A stretch of 64,000 bases of DNA from Marmoricola sp. (lineage in GTDB: Bacteria; Actinomycetota; Actinomycetes; Propionibacteriales; Nocardioidaceae), in assembly GCA_025965315.1 (NCBI GenBank), contig JAOPXD010000107.1, forward strand, positions 1 through 64,000. Reading direction: 5' to 3'. A program made the position numbers and the translations under genes. The notes under the pieces were generated by a model. That model saw only the letters and a program-made list of their open reading frames with translations, made no database searches and was not told the DNA's origin. Shown piece by piece: positions 44,077 to 53,920 of this stretch. How positions within the stretch are numbered: the first letter of the stretch is position 1; every line of letters begins with the position of its first letter.

Positions 44077-45027
44077 TCAGGCGACGAATCGCCTGCTGCG
44101 GCTCAGAGCTGCGCGGATGCGGGCGCCGGTCACGGCACGGGTAAAGAGGTCCGGCCAGATGATGCGGACCATCATGAATCCGGTGATGCTGCGCAACGCG
44201 TCCTCGCGGACCTTCTCCCGGGTTAGTGCCTCGCCGGGCGACTCGCCCGGCCGGAGTAGGCGCCCGTACTTCTGCATCCCGTCGAACTCCCCGAGGAGGC
44301 CGTAGCCAGGCCATCCGAAGTCCGACCGCCCGACCAGGGCGCCGTTGTCGTCGTGCACTTCGAATTGCAGCACCGGCTCTGGGAGGTGTTCGGTCCACAT
44401 GAGATACCTGGCCAGCGTTTCCCCGACGGAGTTCGAACCAGGCCGGGCAAGGCGTACGGCGACCTGGAGGCGTCGCGCACTGGGCCATCGAGCGATCTGA
44501 GCGTGGGTTCGCCGTACGGAGTCCAGATCGGTCAGGCCCAGGTCCAGAGCGGAGTCCAGAATCACGAGCCCGTGCTGTACCCCGACCAATGATGCAGCCT
44601 CGAGAGCGGCTCGATCGGCGCTCGTCACCAGGCATCCGTTGAGCTCGACAAGCTGATCCGCACCCGCAGCGCCTTGGTGGTAGACGACATCGGGGGTGGT
44701 TCGTGCGATCTTCCGGTCGAGCGTAGTCACGTGGACATGCCTGAGATCCGGCTGGAACAGCCTCAGGCCGTGCTCGACCGCGGCTGATGTGTGGCTGAGC
44801 GCGAGTGGCGAGGTGTGGGATCGCAGGACGGCGTGAGAACGCATCTTGTGCTGCTCGACAGGGTCGGCATCCGTCCAGGTCGACAGCCGGGCGTAGGCAC
44901 CTGGCCTGATCCGTGCCAGTTGACCCGAACGCAAACCGGCGACGAGGTCCTTATCGCCGTACCCGTGGTCCAGAGCCTCCCGTCGTTGGAACACGCCATC
45001 CAGGTGCAGTCCAAAGAGCTCGTCCAT
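44077..45027 (-). CDS. AbiEi-like winged-helix/PD-(D/E)XK (DUF559-type) nuclease
   Basis: This 316-residue protein has an N-terminal AbiEi-antitoxin-like winged helix (about 10-50, FQRREALDHGYGDKDLVAGL then ARIRPGAYA). The C-terminal domain is of the Vsr/DUF559 PD-(D/E)XK type. The likely catalytic residues are all present: Glu203 (SVGETLARYLM), Asp236 (RSDFGWPG) and Glu247-x-Asp249 (GEFDG), followed by REKVREDALRSITGFMMVRI. It is the only gene between the two inverted repeats, and its stop is nine bases inside the left repeat. Such genes are often annotated as type IV antitoxin-like, but no AbiEii toxin is adjacent. DNA cleavage is inferred, not shown. Confidence 0.72.
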   Translation of the reverse strand: MDELFGLHLDGVFQRREALDHGYGDKDLVAGLRSGQLARIRPGAYARLSTWTDADPVEQHKMRSHAVLRSHTSPLALSHTSAAVEHGLRLFQPDLRHVHVTTLDRKIARTTPDVVYHQGAAGADQLVELNGCLVTSADRAALEAASLVGVQHGLVILDSALDLGLTDLDSVRRTHAQIARWPSARRLQVAVRLARPGSNSVGETLARYLMWTEHLPEPVLQFEVHDDNGALVGRSDFGWPGYGLLGEFDGMQKYGRLLRPGESPGEALTREKVREDALRSITGFMMVRIIWPDLFTRAVTGARIRAALSRSRRFVA

Positions 45028-45130
45028 GCCGGGTCACAATGCAGTCCTACGGCGAACAGGGCCCGTCGTCGATGGTGCGCGGTGGAGAACCGGGGCTGGC
45101 GGACTCTTGTGCAGTGTTCAGAACTGCCTA

Positions 45131-45212
45131 CTTCCCGAACAGAACTGCCGCTCCCCGTATGCGATCGCGTACGGGAAGCGGCAGTTTCACAACAGAGGTT
45201 GTGAATTCTGGG
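45131..45212 (-). repeat. Right inverted repeat with two hairpins
   Basis: Read on the minus strand it begins CCCAGAATTCACAACCTCTG and matches the left repeat at 72 of 82 positions. Three of the ten differences are paired changes that keep the long stem intact, and one makes a G-T pair. The first hairpin keeps its arms, with loop CTCT. Confidence 0.9.
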
Positions 45213-45213
45213 A

Positions 45214-46542
<1,329 letters not shown>

Positions 46543-46545
46543 TCA

Positions 46546-47778
46546 GTGACCGTGGCTCCCGCACTTCCCGTCGCCTTCGACCCGACGGACCCTGCCCTGA
46601 ACGAGGCAGCGATCCCGCTGCAGGAGTTCCTCGAGCTCCGCAAGACCGCTCCGGTGCACTGGGTCGAGCAGGAGCCGGAGGCTCGGGCCGGGTTCCTCGA
46701 CACCGGCTTCTGGGCGATCACCAAGCACGCGGACATCGCGGCGATCTCGAAGAACTCCAAGGAGTTCTCGGCCAACGAGAACGGCGTCATCATCCGCTTC
46801 GGAGCGGACATGACGCGCGACCAGGTCGAGCTGCAGGGCGTCATGCTGGTCAACCAGGACCCGCCGGACCACACCAAGCTCCGCCAGACGATCAGCCGCG
46901 GCTTCACCCCGCGCTCGATCAACGCGCTCAAGGACATCCTCATCGAGCGGGCACACACGATCGTGGACGAAGCGCTCGCCAAGGGCGAGGGTGACTTCGT
47001 CTACGAGGTCGCCGCCGAGCTCCCTCTGCAGGCGATCGCCGAGCTCCTCGGCGTACCGCAGGAGGACCGGCGCAAGCTGTTCGACTGGTCGAACCAGATG
47101 CTCGCCTACGACGACCCCGAGTACGACGCCGACCCGGCCGTCGCGGCTGCGGAGATCCTCGGCTACGCCATGATGCTTGCCGCGGACCGCAAGGAGAACC
47201 CGCAGGACGACATCATCACCAAGCTCGTCACCGCGGGGGAGGACGGCGAGGGCCTGACCGACGACGAGTTCGGGTTCTTCGTGATCCTGCTCGCCGTGGC
47301 CGGCAACGAGACCACCCGCAACGCCATCACCCACGGCATGGAGGCCTTCTTCCAGAACCCCGAGCAGTGGGAGATCTGGAAGGCCGAGCGCCCCTCGACG
47401 ATGGTCGACGAGGTCATCCGCTGGGCCACCCCCGTCACCGTCTTCCAGCGCACCGCGCTGAACGACGTCGAGGTCAACGGCACCCTGGTCAAGAAGGGGG
47501 ACCGGGTCGCGCTGTTCTACGCCTCGGGCAACCACGACGAGGACGTCTTCGAGGAGCCGACCAAGTTCGACATCAAGCGGGCGCACAACCCGCACCTGGC
47601 GTTCGGCGGTCACGGCGCGCACTACTGCATCGGTGCGAACCTGGCCCGTCTCGAGGTCGACGTGATGTTCAACGTCCTGGCTGACAAGGCGCCGAACATC
47701 TCCAAGGCCGGCGAGCCCCGTCGTCTGCGGCACGCCTGGATCAACGGCATCAAGGAGCTTCCGGTCAAGTATTCCTGA
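46546..47778 (+). CDS. cyp125: CYP125: sterol C26(27)-hydroxylase cytochrome P450
   Basis: This 410-residue cytochrome P450 has the I-helix oxygen-activation motif AGNETT (252-257), ExxR at Glu289-Arg292 and the haem ligand Cys361 in FGGHGAHYCIGANLA. CYP125 starts sterol side-chain degradation by oxidising C26/C27 to the acid. GGAGGA lies six bases before the GTG start, and a KstR operator lies just upstream. Here it is not followed by fadE28-fadE29, which are fused and located at 3379. The P450 call is certain; the CYP125 name rests on synteny and similarity. Confidence 0.9.
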   Translation: MTVAPALPVAFDPTDPALNEAAIPLQEFLELRKTAPVHWVEQEPEARAGFLDTGFWAITKHADIAAISKNSKEFSANENGVIIRFGADMTRDQVELQGVMLVNQDPPDHTKLRQTISRGFTPRSINALKDILIERAHTIVDEALAKGEGDFVYEVAAELPLQAIAELLGVPQEDRRKLFDWSNQMLAYDDPEYDADPAVAAAEILGYAMMLAADRKENPQDDIITKLVTAGEDGEGLTDDEFGFFVILLAVAGNETTRNAITHGMEAFFQNPEQWEIWKAERPSTMVDEVIRWATPVTVFQRTALNDVEVNGTLVKKGDRVALFYASGNHDEDVFEEPTKFDIKRAHNPHLAFGGHGAHYCIGANLARLEVDVMFNVLADKAPNISKAGEPRRLRHAWINGIKELPVKYS

Positions 47779-47808
47779 CCGGAGCCGCCTACCTCCCTGG
47801 GCCAAGCA

Positions 47809-47845
47809 CGAAGCCGCCGTCACCCTCACGGGTCCGGCGGCTTCG
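47809..47845. terminator. Hairpin terminator after cyp125
   Basis: The 11-base arms CGAAGCCGCCG and CGGCGGCTTCG pair perfectly across a 15-base loop, between the convergent cyp125 and map genes. No T-run follows. Confidence 0.7.
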
Positions 47846-47862
47846 TCGTCGTGGGGGAGCAG

Positions 47863-48630
47863 TCAGGCCCGTGCGGTGAAGACGACCGGTCCGTCCTCGG
47901 TGATCGCGATGGTGTGCTCGCTGTGAGCCCCTCGGGACCCGTCGGCACTGCGCAGCGTCCACCCGTCAGGATCGGTGAAGATCTCGTCGGTGGAGTGCAT
48001 GAACCACGGCTCGATAGCGATCACCAGGCCGGCCTTGAGCGGCAGCCCGCGACCGGCCCGACCGTCGTTGGCGACGTGCGGGTCGCCGTGCATCGTCCGG
48101 CCGACCCCGTGTCCGCCGAACTGAAGGTTGATGCTGAGGCCGGCGGCGCGTGCAGTCTCCCCGATGGCGGCGCTGATGTCGCCCATCCGATTGCCGACGA
48201 CCGCTGCGGCGATCCCCGCCTCCAGGGCGACCTCGGTCGTACGGATCAGCTCCAGGTCCTCGGGTCGCGGCGTTCCGACGACCACCGAGGTCGCGGAGTC
48301 CGCGACCCACCCGTCGACCGAGCAGGCGAAGTCCACGCTGAGCAGGTCACCGTCCGCGAGCACGTAGTCGAACGGCAGTCCGTGCAGGACTGCGTCGTTG
48401 ACCGACGTGCAGAGCACCTTCCCGAACGGCATCGCGCCGAACGACGGGTGGTAGTCGACGTAGCAGGAGGTGGCACCGCGCTCGGCGATCATGTCTGCGA
48501 CCAGGGCGTCGAGGTCGAGCAGGTTTACGCCTACGTCGGCCTTCGCGCGCAGAGCGGTCAGGACGTCAGCGACGAAGCGGCCCGCGGGTCGCATCTGCTC
48601 GATCTCGGTGGGGTTGAAGAGCTCGATCAC
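47863..48630 (-). CDS. map: Type I methionine aminopeptidase
   Basis: This 255-residue enzyme removes N-terminal Met from new proteins. All five metal ligands are visible: Asp100 (LLSVDFACSVDGW), Asp111 (VADSA), His174 (GGHGVGRTMH), Glu207 (AIEPW) and Glu238 (HSEHT), with His83 in VLHGLP. The GTG start is preceded by TAGGGT at leaderless spacing. It is a housekeeping-type gene, probably an additional MetAP isoform, lying between two steroid blocks. Confidence 0.92.
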   Translation of the reverse strand: MIELFNPTEIEQMRPAGRFVADVLTALRAKADVGVNLLDLDALVADMIAERGATSCYVDYHPSFGAMPFGKVLCTSVNDAVLHGLPFDYVLADGDLLSVDFACSVDGWVADSATSVVVGTPRPEDLELIRTTEVALEAGIAAAVVGNRMGDISAAIGETARAAGLSINLQFGGHGVGRTMHGDPHVANDGRAGRGLPLKAGLVIAIEPWFMHSTDEIFTDPDGWTLRSADGSRGAHSEHTIAITEDGPVVFTARA

Positions 48631-48636
48631 GTGCTC

Positions 48637-48642
48637 ACCCTA
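48637..48642 (-). promoter_or_regulatory. -10 element for leaderless map
   Basis: On the minus strand TAGGGT is followed by six bases and the GTG at 48630. Confidence 0.5.
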
Positions 48643-48660
48643 GGTGCTCGCCGGCGGCGC

Positions 48661-49449
48661 TCAGAAGCCGGGGAAGACAGCACGCAGCTCGGCGAGGGTG
48701 ACGTTCCCGGACACGGCCACGCCGGCCGGCGTGTACTGCGGCGCGAGCCGCCCCGTGACCAGCCGGAGGGCGGCTTCCAACGGTCCGGCGAAGGTGGCCG
48801 TCGCCGCGACCCCGGTGCTGGCCAGGGTGACGCCGTCGCCGATCGCGATGCTGTAGCCCGAGTCTCTCAGGTCGAGCACGACAGGGGTCTGGACCTGGTC
48901 GGGCTTTCCGAGGAAGCCGAGGAGGAGCGCCAGATCGCCGGAGAGGTGCTCGGGCAGCACAGCGGTACTCACGTCCAGCAGCGCGGCGCTCACGTCGAGG
49001 GCAACTCGAGCATCCCAGCTGTGGTGGGCGACCTCGCCGAGCCGGAGACCCGTGTACGTCGCTACCGACACCGGAGCCGGAAGGAACCCGACCGGGACCT
49101 GGAGGGCTTCGAGCTGCTCGGGAGTCAGCGAGTCGAATGCCTCGACCAGGATCTGGTCGTGCTCGAGGAACCCCGCGGCCTGCTCGGCCGGAGTCATCGC
49201 GTCCCAGCGGTCCCACACCGAGCGGTTGAAGCTGTCGTCTGGAGCCTCGCGCTCGCCCAGCGCAACCTGGAGCCCGGCCAGGCTGATCTCCGAGCCGCTG
49301 CCGAGGTGCGAGAGCACCTGCGCGACCGACCACTCGCTGGCGCCGGACGGACCAGCGAGCTGATCGGGGCTGAGGGCGGAGACGAGGACAGCGAGGCCGT
49401 CGTGCTCCTGGCGGAGGGCATCGATCGTGCGTGAGGCGAGAGTGGTCAT
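48661..49449 (-). CDS. Maleylpyruvate-isomerase/DinB-like protein
   Basis: This 262-residue protein matches the mycothiol-dependent maleylpyruvate isomerase N-terminal/DinB-like family: TIDALRQEHDGLAVLVSALSP, SEWSVAQVLSHLGSGSEI and VAHHSWDARVALD, whose His residues would bind a metal. A C-terminal sterol-carrier-like domain probably follows (about 175-262). In actinobacteria such proteins often use mycothiol, but no substrate can be assigned. Confidence 0.75.
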   Translation of the reverse strand: MTTLASRTIDALRQEHDGLAVLVSALSPDQLAGPSGASEWSVAQVLSHLGSGSEISLAGLQVALGEREAPDDSFNRSVWDRWDAMTPAEQAAGFLEHDQILVEAFDSLTPEQLEALQVPVGFLPAPVSVATYTGLRLGEVAHHSWDARVALDVSAALLDVSTAVLPEHLSGDLALLLGFLGKPDQVQTPVVLDLRDSGYSIAIGDGVTLASTGVAATATFAGPLEAALRLVTGRLAPQYTPAGVAVSGNVTLAELRAVFPGF

Positions 49450-49495
49450 GCAGGCGCAACCCCGGTACGCCGCCCGATGTTCCGCGGCGGACGCA

Positions 49496-49531
49496 CGAAC
49501 GCCCCGAACCGAGCGAGGTCCGGGGCGTTCG
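49496..49531. terminator. Hairpin terminator after ltp3
   Basis: The perfect 11-base arms CGAACGCCCCG and CGGGGCGTTCG are separated by 14 bases. The site is just downstream of the ltp3 stop on the minus strand. Confidence 0.65.
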
Positions 49532-49539
49532 GGTGGGCG

Positions 49540-50709
49540 CTAGTTGGCAGGCTTGTCCGCGCCGACGACCCACATCGCGAAGAACTGCGAGCCCCCGCCG
49601 TACGCGTGGCCCAGGGCCTTGCGTGCCCCGTCGACCTGGTGCTCGCCGGCTTCGCCCATGACCTGCAGCGACGCCTCGGCGAACCGGATCATGCCGCTCG
49701 CGCCGATCGGGTTGGAGGACAGCACACCGCCGCTCATGTTGAACGGGATCTTGCCACCGATGGCGGTCTCGCCCGCCTCGGTCAGCTTCCAGCCGTCGCC
49801 CGGTGCCGCGAAGCCCAGGTTCTCCAGCCACATCGGCTCGAACCACGAGAACGGCACGTAGACCTCGGCGCAGTCGATCTCCTCGATCGGGTTCGTGATG
49901 CCGGCCTGCTTCCACAGGGCGGCGGACGCGTCGCGGCCGGCCTGCGGGTTCACCTGGTCGCGCTCGGCGGCCGTGGTCGGCTCCGACCGCATCTGCGTGC
50001 CGTGGATCCAGGCCGGGTTGGTGACCCCGGACTTCGCCACGGCGGTCTCGGAGGCGATCACCATGGCGCAGGCACCGTCCGAGGACGGGCAGGTCTCGTC
50101 GAACCGGATCGGGTCCCACAGCATCGTCGAAGCCAGCACGGACTCGACCGTGGTGCCTTCGTTGTGCAGGTGGGCGTACGGGTTCTTCAGCGCGTTCTGC
50201 CGGTCCTTCGCCGCGACCATCGCGCCGATGTGAAGGGGCGCGCCGGAACGACGGATGTAGGAACGCACGTGCGGCGCGAAGTAGCCGCCGGCGCCTGCGT
50301 GCACCGGCATGATGAACGGCACCGGAATGGACAGTGCCCACATCGCGTTCGATTCAGACTGCTTCTCGAAGGCGACGGTGAGCACTCGCTCGTGGACGCC
50401 GGCCTGAACCAGCGACGCGGCCACGATCGCGGTCGATCCGCCCACCGAACCGGCGGTGTGCACGCGCAGCAGCGGCTTCCCGGAGGCGCCGAGGGCGTCG
50501 GCCAGGTAGAGCTCCGGCATCATGACGCCCTCGAACAGGTCGGGCGCCTTGCCGACGACGACCGCGTCGATGTCGTCGAAGGTGAGGCCGGCGTCGAGCA
50601 GTGCCCGGTCGACGGCCTCGCGCAAGAGGCCTGCCATCGAGACGTCGGCCCGGAGCGCCTGGTACTTGGTCTGGCCGACGCCGATGACGGCAGCGGGGAT
50701 CTTCGCCAT
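49540..50709 (-). CDS. ltp3: Ltp3-like thiolase-fold aldolase (Rv3523-like)
   Basis: This 389-residue thiolase-superfamily protein shows IGVGQTKYQALRADVSM, a RVHTAGSVGGSTAIVA loop in place of the thiolase Cys motif, and SGGVLSSNPIGASGMIRFAE. Length and order (DUF35 protein-ltp4-ltp3) match Rv3521-Rv3523. In Rhodococcus, Ltp3 and Ltp4 are needed for degradation of C-24-branched sterol side chains, where they act as aldol lyases. It starts one base after the ltp4 stop. Confidence 0.85.
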   Translation of the reverse strand: MAKIPAAVIGVGQTKYQALRADVSMAGLLREAVDRALLDAGLTFDDIDAVVVGKAPDLFEGVMMPELYLADALGASGKPLLRVHTAGSVGGSTAIVAASLVQAGVHERVLTVAFEKQSESNAMWALSIPVPFIMPVHAGAGGYFAPHVRSYIRRSGAPLHIGAMVAAKDRQNALKNPYAHLHNEGTTVESVLASTMLWDPIRFDETCPSSDGACAMVIASETAVAKSGVTNPAWIHGTQMRSEPTTAAERDQVNPQAGRDASAALWKQAGITNPIEEIDCAEVYVPFSWFEPMWLENLGFAAPGDGWKLTEAGETAIGGKIPFNMSGGVLSSNPIGASGMIRFAEASLQVMGEAGEHQVDGARKALGHAYGGGSQFFAMWVVGADKPAN

Positions 50710-50710
50710 G

Positions 50711-51769
50711 TCAGTTCCCCTTCTGGGAGTCGAGGGTGACCACGAGGTTCTGCTGGAGCGCAGGACCGGAGGTGGCGTGTGCGAGCGCCTTGTCGGAGGT
50801 ACCGGCCCAGATCTGCCTGGCGGCCTCGCCGATACGGTTCACGCCCGCGGAGAACATCGGGTTGGCGGTCAGCGCGCCACCCGAGGGGTTGATGCGGACG
50901 TCATCGGACAGGTCGAGGGACGCTCGCAGGATGAGCTCTTGGTGGCTGAACGGCGCATGCAGCTCGGCCAGGTCCACGCCGGCGGTCCCCGAGGCAGCAC
51001 CGGCCGAGGCCGTACTGGTGGAGGTCGTCAGCGAGCGGGCATTGAGTGCGATCGGTTCGATGCGGTGCTCGAACCCGGTGATCCAGGCGGGGCGCTCGCA
51101 CGCCTCGAAGGCTTTGTCGCCGGCGGCGAGGACCATGCCCGAAGCCCCGTCGGAGACCGGAGCGCAGTCCCAGCGGCGAAGCGGGTCGGCGTACAGCGCC
51201 TGGGCGAGCACGTCCTCCACGGAGGTGGCGCCCTTGCGGATCGCCCACTCGTTCCCGGCGGCGTCGCTCATGGAGCGGGCGACGACCTCGGCCATGGCGG
51301 CCTCGTCCCACAGGCCCTTCTCGAGGCCTTCGCGGGCCTGGATGCCGGCCAATGACACCGTGTCGGGCCACAGCGGCTGGACGGTGTAGGGGTCGAGCTG
51401 AAGCGCCAGGGTACGGCGCAGGATCCCGGCCGAGGACTTGCCGAAGCCGTACACGACCGCGGTGTCGACCTCACCGGTCTGGATCTTGATCCAGGCCTCG
51501 TACAGGGCCCAGGCCGCGTCCATCTCGACGTGCGACTCCATCACCGGCGGCAGGGTGCCGATGGCGTCGACGGCGGAGACGAACGAGAACGACCGTCCTG
51601 CGAGGTAGTCCGAGGAGCCCGAGCACCAGAACCCGATGTCCGACTTCGTCCACCCGGTCTGCTGGTAGAGCTCGCCGAGGATCGGGACCAACAGCTCCAG
51701 ACAGGTCGGGGACCCGTCGAGCTCCTTCATCTGTCGCTGGGCAAAACCCACGACTGCCACATCACGCAT
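50711..51769 (-). CDS. ltp4: Ltp4-like thiolase-fold aldolase (Rv3522-like)
   Basis: This 352-residue thiolase-fold protein lacks the thiolase nucleophile. Segments include VAVVGFAQRQMKELDG, a VESHVEMDAAWAL-type loop, CAPVSDGASGMVLA and NPSGGALTANPMFSAG. It is expected to form an aldolase complex with Ltp3 and the DUF35 protein, paralleling Ltp2-ChsH2. The ATG at 51769 follows the DUF35 gene by 22 bases; the longer frame runs back into that gene. Confidence 0.85.
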   Translation of the reverse strand: MRDVAVVGFAQRQMKELDGSPTCLELLVPILGELYQQTGWTKSDIGFWCSGSSDYLAGRSFSFVSAVDAIGTLPPVMESHVEMDAAWALYEAWIKIQTGEVDTAVVYGFGKSSAGILRRTLALQLDPYTVQPLWPDTVSLAGIQAREGLEKGLWDEAAMAEVVARSMSDAAGNEWAIRKGATSVEDVLAQALYADPLRRWDCAPVSDGASGMVLAAGDKAFEACERPAWITGFEHRIEPIALNARSLTTSTSTASAGAASGTAGVDLAELHAPFSHQELILRASLDLSDDVRINPSGGALTANPMFSAGVNRIGEAARQIWAGTSDKALAHATSGPALQQNLVVTLDSQKGN

Positions 51770-51791
51770 AGTCACGTATTCCTTAGCCTGA

Positions 51792-52766
51792 TCAGAGGTG
51801 GTGCTTGTAGGTGTCGTACTCGGCGTCGGGCTCACCCGTGGGCCTGAAGTACTTGATGTTGTCGAGGCTGGTGGTCCACTCCTCGCGAGGCTTCCAGACA
51901 GCTTCGACCCGCATGCCCATCCGTACGTCGGCAGCATCGATGTCGAGGATCAGGTGCAGGAACGCGATGTCGGCACCGTCGAGCAGCACGTAGGCCGAGA
52001 CGTAGGGGATCGGGATCGTCTGGCCCTTGAAGGGCACGTTGACCACGCAGTACGTCGTCAGGGTGCCGCGGTCGGGAAGCTCGATCTCCTCGGCCGTCGG
52101 GACGCCGTCCACCGGGCAGGCACCGCGCGGCGGGATGTAGACCTTCTTGCAGACAGGGCAGCGCTGTCCGAAGAGCTTGCCCTCGGACAGGCCCCGGAAG
52201 AACTTCGTCTCCTCCGGCGAGGCGGCGTAGTCGTAGGCGAGGTTGACCGGGCTGATGATGCCGGTGACCTCCGGCGGGCCGAAGTCCATCGACGCCGAAC
52301 CGGTCGTCTCGCCGTCTCCGGCGGGTTCGAAGCAGGCGATGTCGCGGATCGAACCGATCGTTTCCTCGGCCCAGCGGACGCGGACGCGCATCCCGGTCGA
52401 GATGTCGGCCGCGGAGTCGACGTCGACCGCGTGCAGCAGCGGGGCGTCGGACCCGTCGAGGAGGATCTGGGCGAACGCGAACGGTTTCGTCAGCGGCTGC
52501 TGGGAGACCGGCTCGGGCACCCAGGACCAGCTCTGGACAGTGCCGTGGTCGGAGACCGGGACGAGCTCGGTGATCGCGTCGTGGGTCACCGGGTCGAACT
52601 CCGGCGGCGGTACGACGACCCTGCCGTCGGCCAGGACGCCACCGAGCACCGAGTGCTGCTTGAGCGCCGACATGAACTGGGAGAGCACTGAACCGAGCGA
52701 TCGGGTGTAGTCGAACTCGACCTTCATCGGAGCGTGCAGAACACGCGATTCTGTAGAGGGGGCCAT
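51792..52766 (-). CDS. DUF35 double OB-fold protein (Rv3521-like)
   Basis: This 324-residue protein has two OB-type regions. The second contains a rubredoxin-like zinc ribbon (RCPVCKKVYIPPRGACP). By analogy with the ChsH2 DUF35-Ltp2 complex it probably supports the Ltp3/Ltp4 aldolases, possibly binding acyl-CoA. The ATG at 52766 is ten bases from the KstR-type operator with no ribosome site; an alternative ATG lies at 52727. It is the first gene of the ltp4-ltp3 operon. Confidence 0.8.
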   Translation of the reverse strand: MAPSTESRVLHAPMKVEFDYTRSLGSVLSQFMSALKQHSVLGGVLADGRVVVPPPEFDPVTHDAITELVPVSDHGTVQSWSWVPEPVSQQPLTKPFAFAQILLDGSDAPLLHAVDVDSAADISTGMRVRVRWAEETIGSIRDIACFEPAGDGETTGSASMDFGPPEVTGIISPVNLAYDYAASPEETKFFRGLSEGKLFGQRCPVCKKVYIPPRGACPVDGVPTAEEIELPDRGTLTTYCVVNVPFKGQTIPIPYVSAYVLLDGADIAFLHLILDIDAADVRMGMRVEAVWKPREEWTTSLDNIKYFRPTGEPDAEYDTYKHHL

Positions 52767-52776
52767 GACACGGAAG

Positions 52777-52790
52777 TGAAACACGTTCTA
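52777..52790. promoter_or_regulatory. KstR-type operator between the DUF35-ltp4-ltp3 operon and the LLM oxidoreductase
   Basis: TGAAACACGTTCTA matches TnnAACnnGTTnnA exactly. On the plus strand it continues into TAGTAT (52789-52794). On the minus strand the equivalent hexamer is CACTTC, a weak -10. Confidence 0.8.
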
Positions 52791-52833
52791 GTATTCGGGG
52801 CAAGGACATCGGCACGTCACCACGAGGAGAACC

Positions 52834-53880
52834 ATGAAGCTCGGCCTGCAGCTCGGCTACTGGGGCGCTTCCATGCCCACCAACCACGCGGAGCTCGTCG
52901 CGGCGGCCGAAGAATCCGGCTTCGACGCGATCTTCACCGCTGAGGCTTGGGGCTCCGACGCCTTTACGCCGCTGGCTTGGTGGGGCCGCGAGACCTCGAA
53001 GGTTCGCCTCGGTACGTCGATCGTGCAGATGTCGGGCCGCACCCCGACGAGCATCGCGATGCACGCGCTGACCCTGGACCACCTCTCCGGGGGACGGGTC
53101 GTGCTCGGCATGGGTGTCTCCGGCCCGCAGGTCGTCGAGGGCTGGTACGGACAGCCGTTCTCCAAGCCGCTGGCGCGCACGCGCGAGGTCGTCGACATCA
53201 TCCGCCAAGTTCTCGCCCGCGAGGGTGCGGTCACCAACGACGGCCCGCACTACCCGTTGCCGTTCAACGGTCCCGGCTCGGTGGGCCTGGGCAAGCCGCT
53301 GAAGCCGATCGTGCACCCGCTACGAGCCGACATCCCGATCTGGCTCGGCGCCGAGGGGCCGAAGAACGTCGCCCAGACCGCCGAGATCGCCGACGGCTGG
53401 ATCCCGATCTTCTACACCCCGAAGTCCGCCGGCATGTACCAGCCGTGGCTCGACGAGGGCTTCGCCCGCGAGGGCGCGCGTCGTAGCCGGGAGACGTTCG
53501 AGATCGCCGCGACCTGCCACCTCGAGATCACCGCCGACAACGGGCCGGCGCGCCAGGCCGTGATCGACGGCATGAAGCCGGTCGTGGCGCTCTACATGGG
53601 TGGGATGGGCGCGAAGGAGCAGAACTTCCACCACGCCGTCTTCACCCGGATGGGGTACGGCGACCTGGCCGACGAGGTGCAGCGGCTGTTCCTCTCGGGC
53701 CAGAAGGCCGAGGCAACGGCGCTCATCCCCGACGAGCTGGTCAATGACATGCACATCATCGGCGACGAGGGTTACGTCAAGGAGCGGGTGGCCGAGTGGG
53801 AGTCCACCGGCGTCACCACGCTGCTCCTGAGCGCGCGCAGCGGGGACGAGATCCGGAAGGTCGCCGAGCTGCTCGCCTGA
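52834..53880 (+). CDS. F420-type (LLM class) oxidoreductase, Rv3520c-like
   Basis: This 348-residue bacterial-luciferase-like TIM barrel shows MKLGLQLGYWGASMP, LGTSIVQMSGRTPTSIAM, GRVVLGMGVSGPQVVEGWYG and IWLGAEGPKN, typical of F420-dependent LLM oxidoreductases. GAGGAG precedes the ATG. It is divergent from the DUF35-ltp4-ltp3 operon over a shared KstR operator, the same arrangement as Rv3520c and Rv3521. The redox step on the side chain is not known. Confidence 0.86.
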   Translation: MKLGLQLGYWGASMPTNHAELVAAAEESGFDAIFTAEAWGSDAFTPLAWWGRETSKVRLGTSIVQMSGRTPTSIAMHALTLDHLSGGRVVLGMGVSGPQVVEGWYGQPFSKPLARTREVVDIIRQVLAREGAVTNDGPHYPLPFNGPGSVGLGKPLKPIVHPLRADIPIWLGAEGPKNVAQTAEIADGWIPIFYTPKSAGMYQPWLDEGFAREGARRSRETFEIAATCHLEITADNGPARQAVIDGMKPVVALYMGGMGAKEQNFHHAVFTRMGYGDLADEVQRLFLSGQKAEATALIPDELVNDMHIIGDEGYVKERVAEWESTGVTTLLLSARSGDEIRKVAELLA

Positions 53881-53896
53881 GGTCGTTGCCTCTGGC

Positions 53897-53910
53897 TAGA
53901 ACACGTTCTA
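53897..53910 (+). promoter_or_regulatory. KstR-type operator and leaderless promoter of the acyl-CoA ligase
   Basis: TAGAACACGTTCTA is a perfect palindrome matching the KstR consensus. It overlaps TAGTCT (53909-53914), which is six bases before the ATG at 53921. Confidence 0.85.
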
Positions 53911-53920
53911 GTCTTGCGCC

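Larger units (their letters stand above)
43986..45212. mobile_element. Hairpin-bounded nuclease-gene unit, putative mobile element
   Basis: The unit is 1227 bp long and carries one gene between 82-bp inverted ends that share 72 positions. Each end folds into a short hairpin and a long hairpin. The left end starts at the base after one stop codon and the right end lies one base from the opposing stop codon. No transposase motif and no clear target duplication are visible, so mobility is inferred from the ends, the gene content and its position inside an otherwise syntenic steroid cluster. Confidence 0.6.

Noticed and set aside
44077..45027. Complete type IV toxin-antitoxin (AbiEi/AbiEii) locus
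   Set aside because: No nucleotidyltransferase-like AbiEii gene is adjacent, and the C-terminal half looks like a nuclease rather than the AbiEi C-terminal domain.
43986..45212. Classical insertion sequence
   Set aside because: The single gene lacks DDE, serine- or tyrosine-recombinase or HUH motifs, and no direct target repeats could be recognised at the ends. It is kept only as a putative mobile unit.
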